A stretch of 7,092 nucleotides of DNA from Akkermansia sp. (lineage in GTDB: Bacteria; Verrucomicrobiota; Verrucomicrobiia; Verrucomicrobiales; Akkermansiaceae). Under the pieces are notes generated by a model, which ran no database searches, was not told the origin of the DNA, and saw only the letters and a program-made list of their open reading frames with translations. Shown here one piece after another: positions 6,350 to 7,092 of the stretch (positions within the stretch are counted from its first letter, which is position 1; each line of letters begins with the position of its first letter). The stretch lies in assembly GCA_020047775.1 (NCBI GenBank), contig JAIFNK010000030.1:1-7092 (forward strand), written 5' to 3'. Both the position numbers and the translations under genes were made by a program.

Positions 6350-7092
6350 ATGAGCCGATTGACCCGCCCGCTTTGCGCCATCCTGGTGGCCGGCATTTCA
6401 CTGACTCTATCCCGTTCACCTAACGCGGCGGAGTTGGAGCCTGCCCCGATCGCCGCCGCCTTGAAACGCTCCGCCGACTGGCAGCTCGCCAACCCCAGTG
6501 GCACCGAGCTCCGGGACTGGATCATCGCCCCGCTATACGACGGCCTGCTGCGCACCGCACTCGCCACCGGCGACGCGAAATACCTCGCCGCGGTGATCCG
6601 CTTCGGCACCCAGTCCGGATGGACGCCCTCCAACCGCGCCTATCATGCGGATGATCACGCGGTCGGCCACGCCTGGCTTGACGTCTATCTGATGGATCCC
6701 TCGCGCAAGGAAAGGCTCGAACCGATGCGGGACCGCCTGTCCTACGTGATCGCCCATCCCGTCACGGAACAACTCGCGCACGGCAGCAAGCCGAAAACCA
6801 AGGGCGTCACCGTGAGCGACCGCTGGACCTGGTGCGACGCGCTCTACATGGCGCCCCCCACCCTCGCCCGACTCTTCACCGCCACCGGCGACCGCAAGTA
6901 TCTGGACTTCCTCGACCGCGAATTCCAGTTCACCTACGACCATCTCTATGATCCCTCGGAAAAACTGTTTTTCCGCGATGCGACGTTTTTCGAAAAGAAG
7001 ACCCCTAACGGCAAAAAGACCTTCTGGAGCCGGGGCAACGGCTGGGTCTATGGCGGACTCGCCCTGATGCTGGACCATTTGCCGAAGGACCA
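6350..7092 (+). CDS. GH105-type unsaturated glycuronyl hydrolase, N-terminal part (3' end outside window)
   Basis: 247 complete codons are visible, perhaps 60-65% of a usual family member of about 370-400 residues. Glycoside hydrolase families 88 and 105 remove the unsaturated uronic acid that polysaccharide lyases leave at oligosaccharide ends, for example in rhamnogalacturonan. The fold is an alpha/alpha barrel. Visible signatures are ADDHAVGH (100-107), WCDALYMAPP (161-170) with Asp163 in the W-x-D position of the catalytic acid of YteR (W141, D143), FFRDATFFEKK (207-217) and WSRGNGW (226-232). Arg228 and Trp232 match the R213/W217 spacing of YteR. The His that YteR has in the third region appears to be Arg209, as in the FWSRGNGW subgroup. 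A signal peptide (Arg3 and Arg6, core about 8-20, cleavage near Ala26-Ala27) predicts export, whereas YteR is cytoplasmic. The gene begins 37 bases after paralogue 2, with no ribosome binding site. The family call is strong; the substrate is open. Confidence 0.88.
   Translation, partial: MSRLTRPLCAILVAGISLTLSRSPNAAELEPAPIAAALKRSADWQLANPSGTELRDWIIAPLYDGLLRTALATGDAKYLAAVIRFGTQSGWTPSNRAYHADDHAVGHAWLDVYLMDPSRKERLEPMRDRLSYVIAHPVTEQLAHGSKPKTKGVTVSDRWTWCDALYMAPPTLARLFTATGDRKYLDFLDREFQFTYDHLYDPSEKLFFRDATFFEKKTPNGKKTFWSRGNGWVYGGLALMLDHLPKD

Noticed and set aside
6533..7078. 181-residue open frame on the minus strand
   Set aside because: It is antisense to the GH105 gene, whose motifs are clear. The minus-strand translation is biased and unrecognisable.

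Overview
The window is a GC-rich stretch of bacterial chromosome. It most likely comes from the phylum Verrucomicrobiota, possibly near Verrucomicrobiales such as Luteolibacter or Haloferula. The main reason is the 1152-residue protein in the middle. Its N-terminus, C-terminus and size match the Verru_Chthon cassette protein A family, which I know only from this phylum. The flanking genes also fit: a PVC-type beta-propeller dehydrogenase-like protein and a family 105 glycoside hydrolase. The taxonomic call rests on recognised protein patterns, not on a search.

Layout, all on the + strand: (1) 1-1101, the 3' part of a secreted-type beta-propeller protein, open at the left edge. (2) 1102-1296, a 195-base gap with a hairpin just after the first gene and a perfect 17-base dyad upstream of the next. 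(3) 1297-4755, the giant pseudopilin-like Verru_Chthon protein A. (4) 4782-5498 and 5596-6312, two secreted 238-residue proteins of unknown function. They are tandem paralogues, about 62% identical, and align without a gap. (5) 6350 to the right edge, the first 247 codons of an exported GH105-type unsaturated glycuronyl hydrolase.

Genes 2 to 5 are co-oriented with gaps of 26, 97 and 37 bases, so they could form one transcription unit. None of the four visible starts has a Shine-Dalgarno sequence; the leaders are C/A-rich and poor in G. A candidate weak terminator lies between the two paralogues.

The most interesting unit is the protein A gene without its usual B, C and D partners in view, followed by the duplicated secreted proteins and then a polysaccharide-degrading enzyme. 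A tentative reading is a surface or periplasmic assembly, carried by a pseudopilin-like protein, that helps handle an acidic polysaccharide. Only the family assignments and the gene order are directly supported; the joint function is inference. I found no RNA genes, CRISPR arrays, insertion sequences or integration sites.
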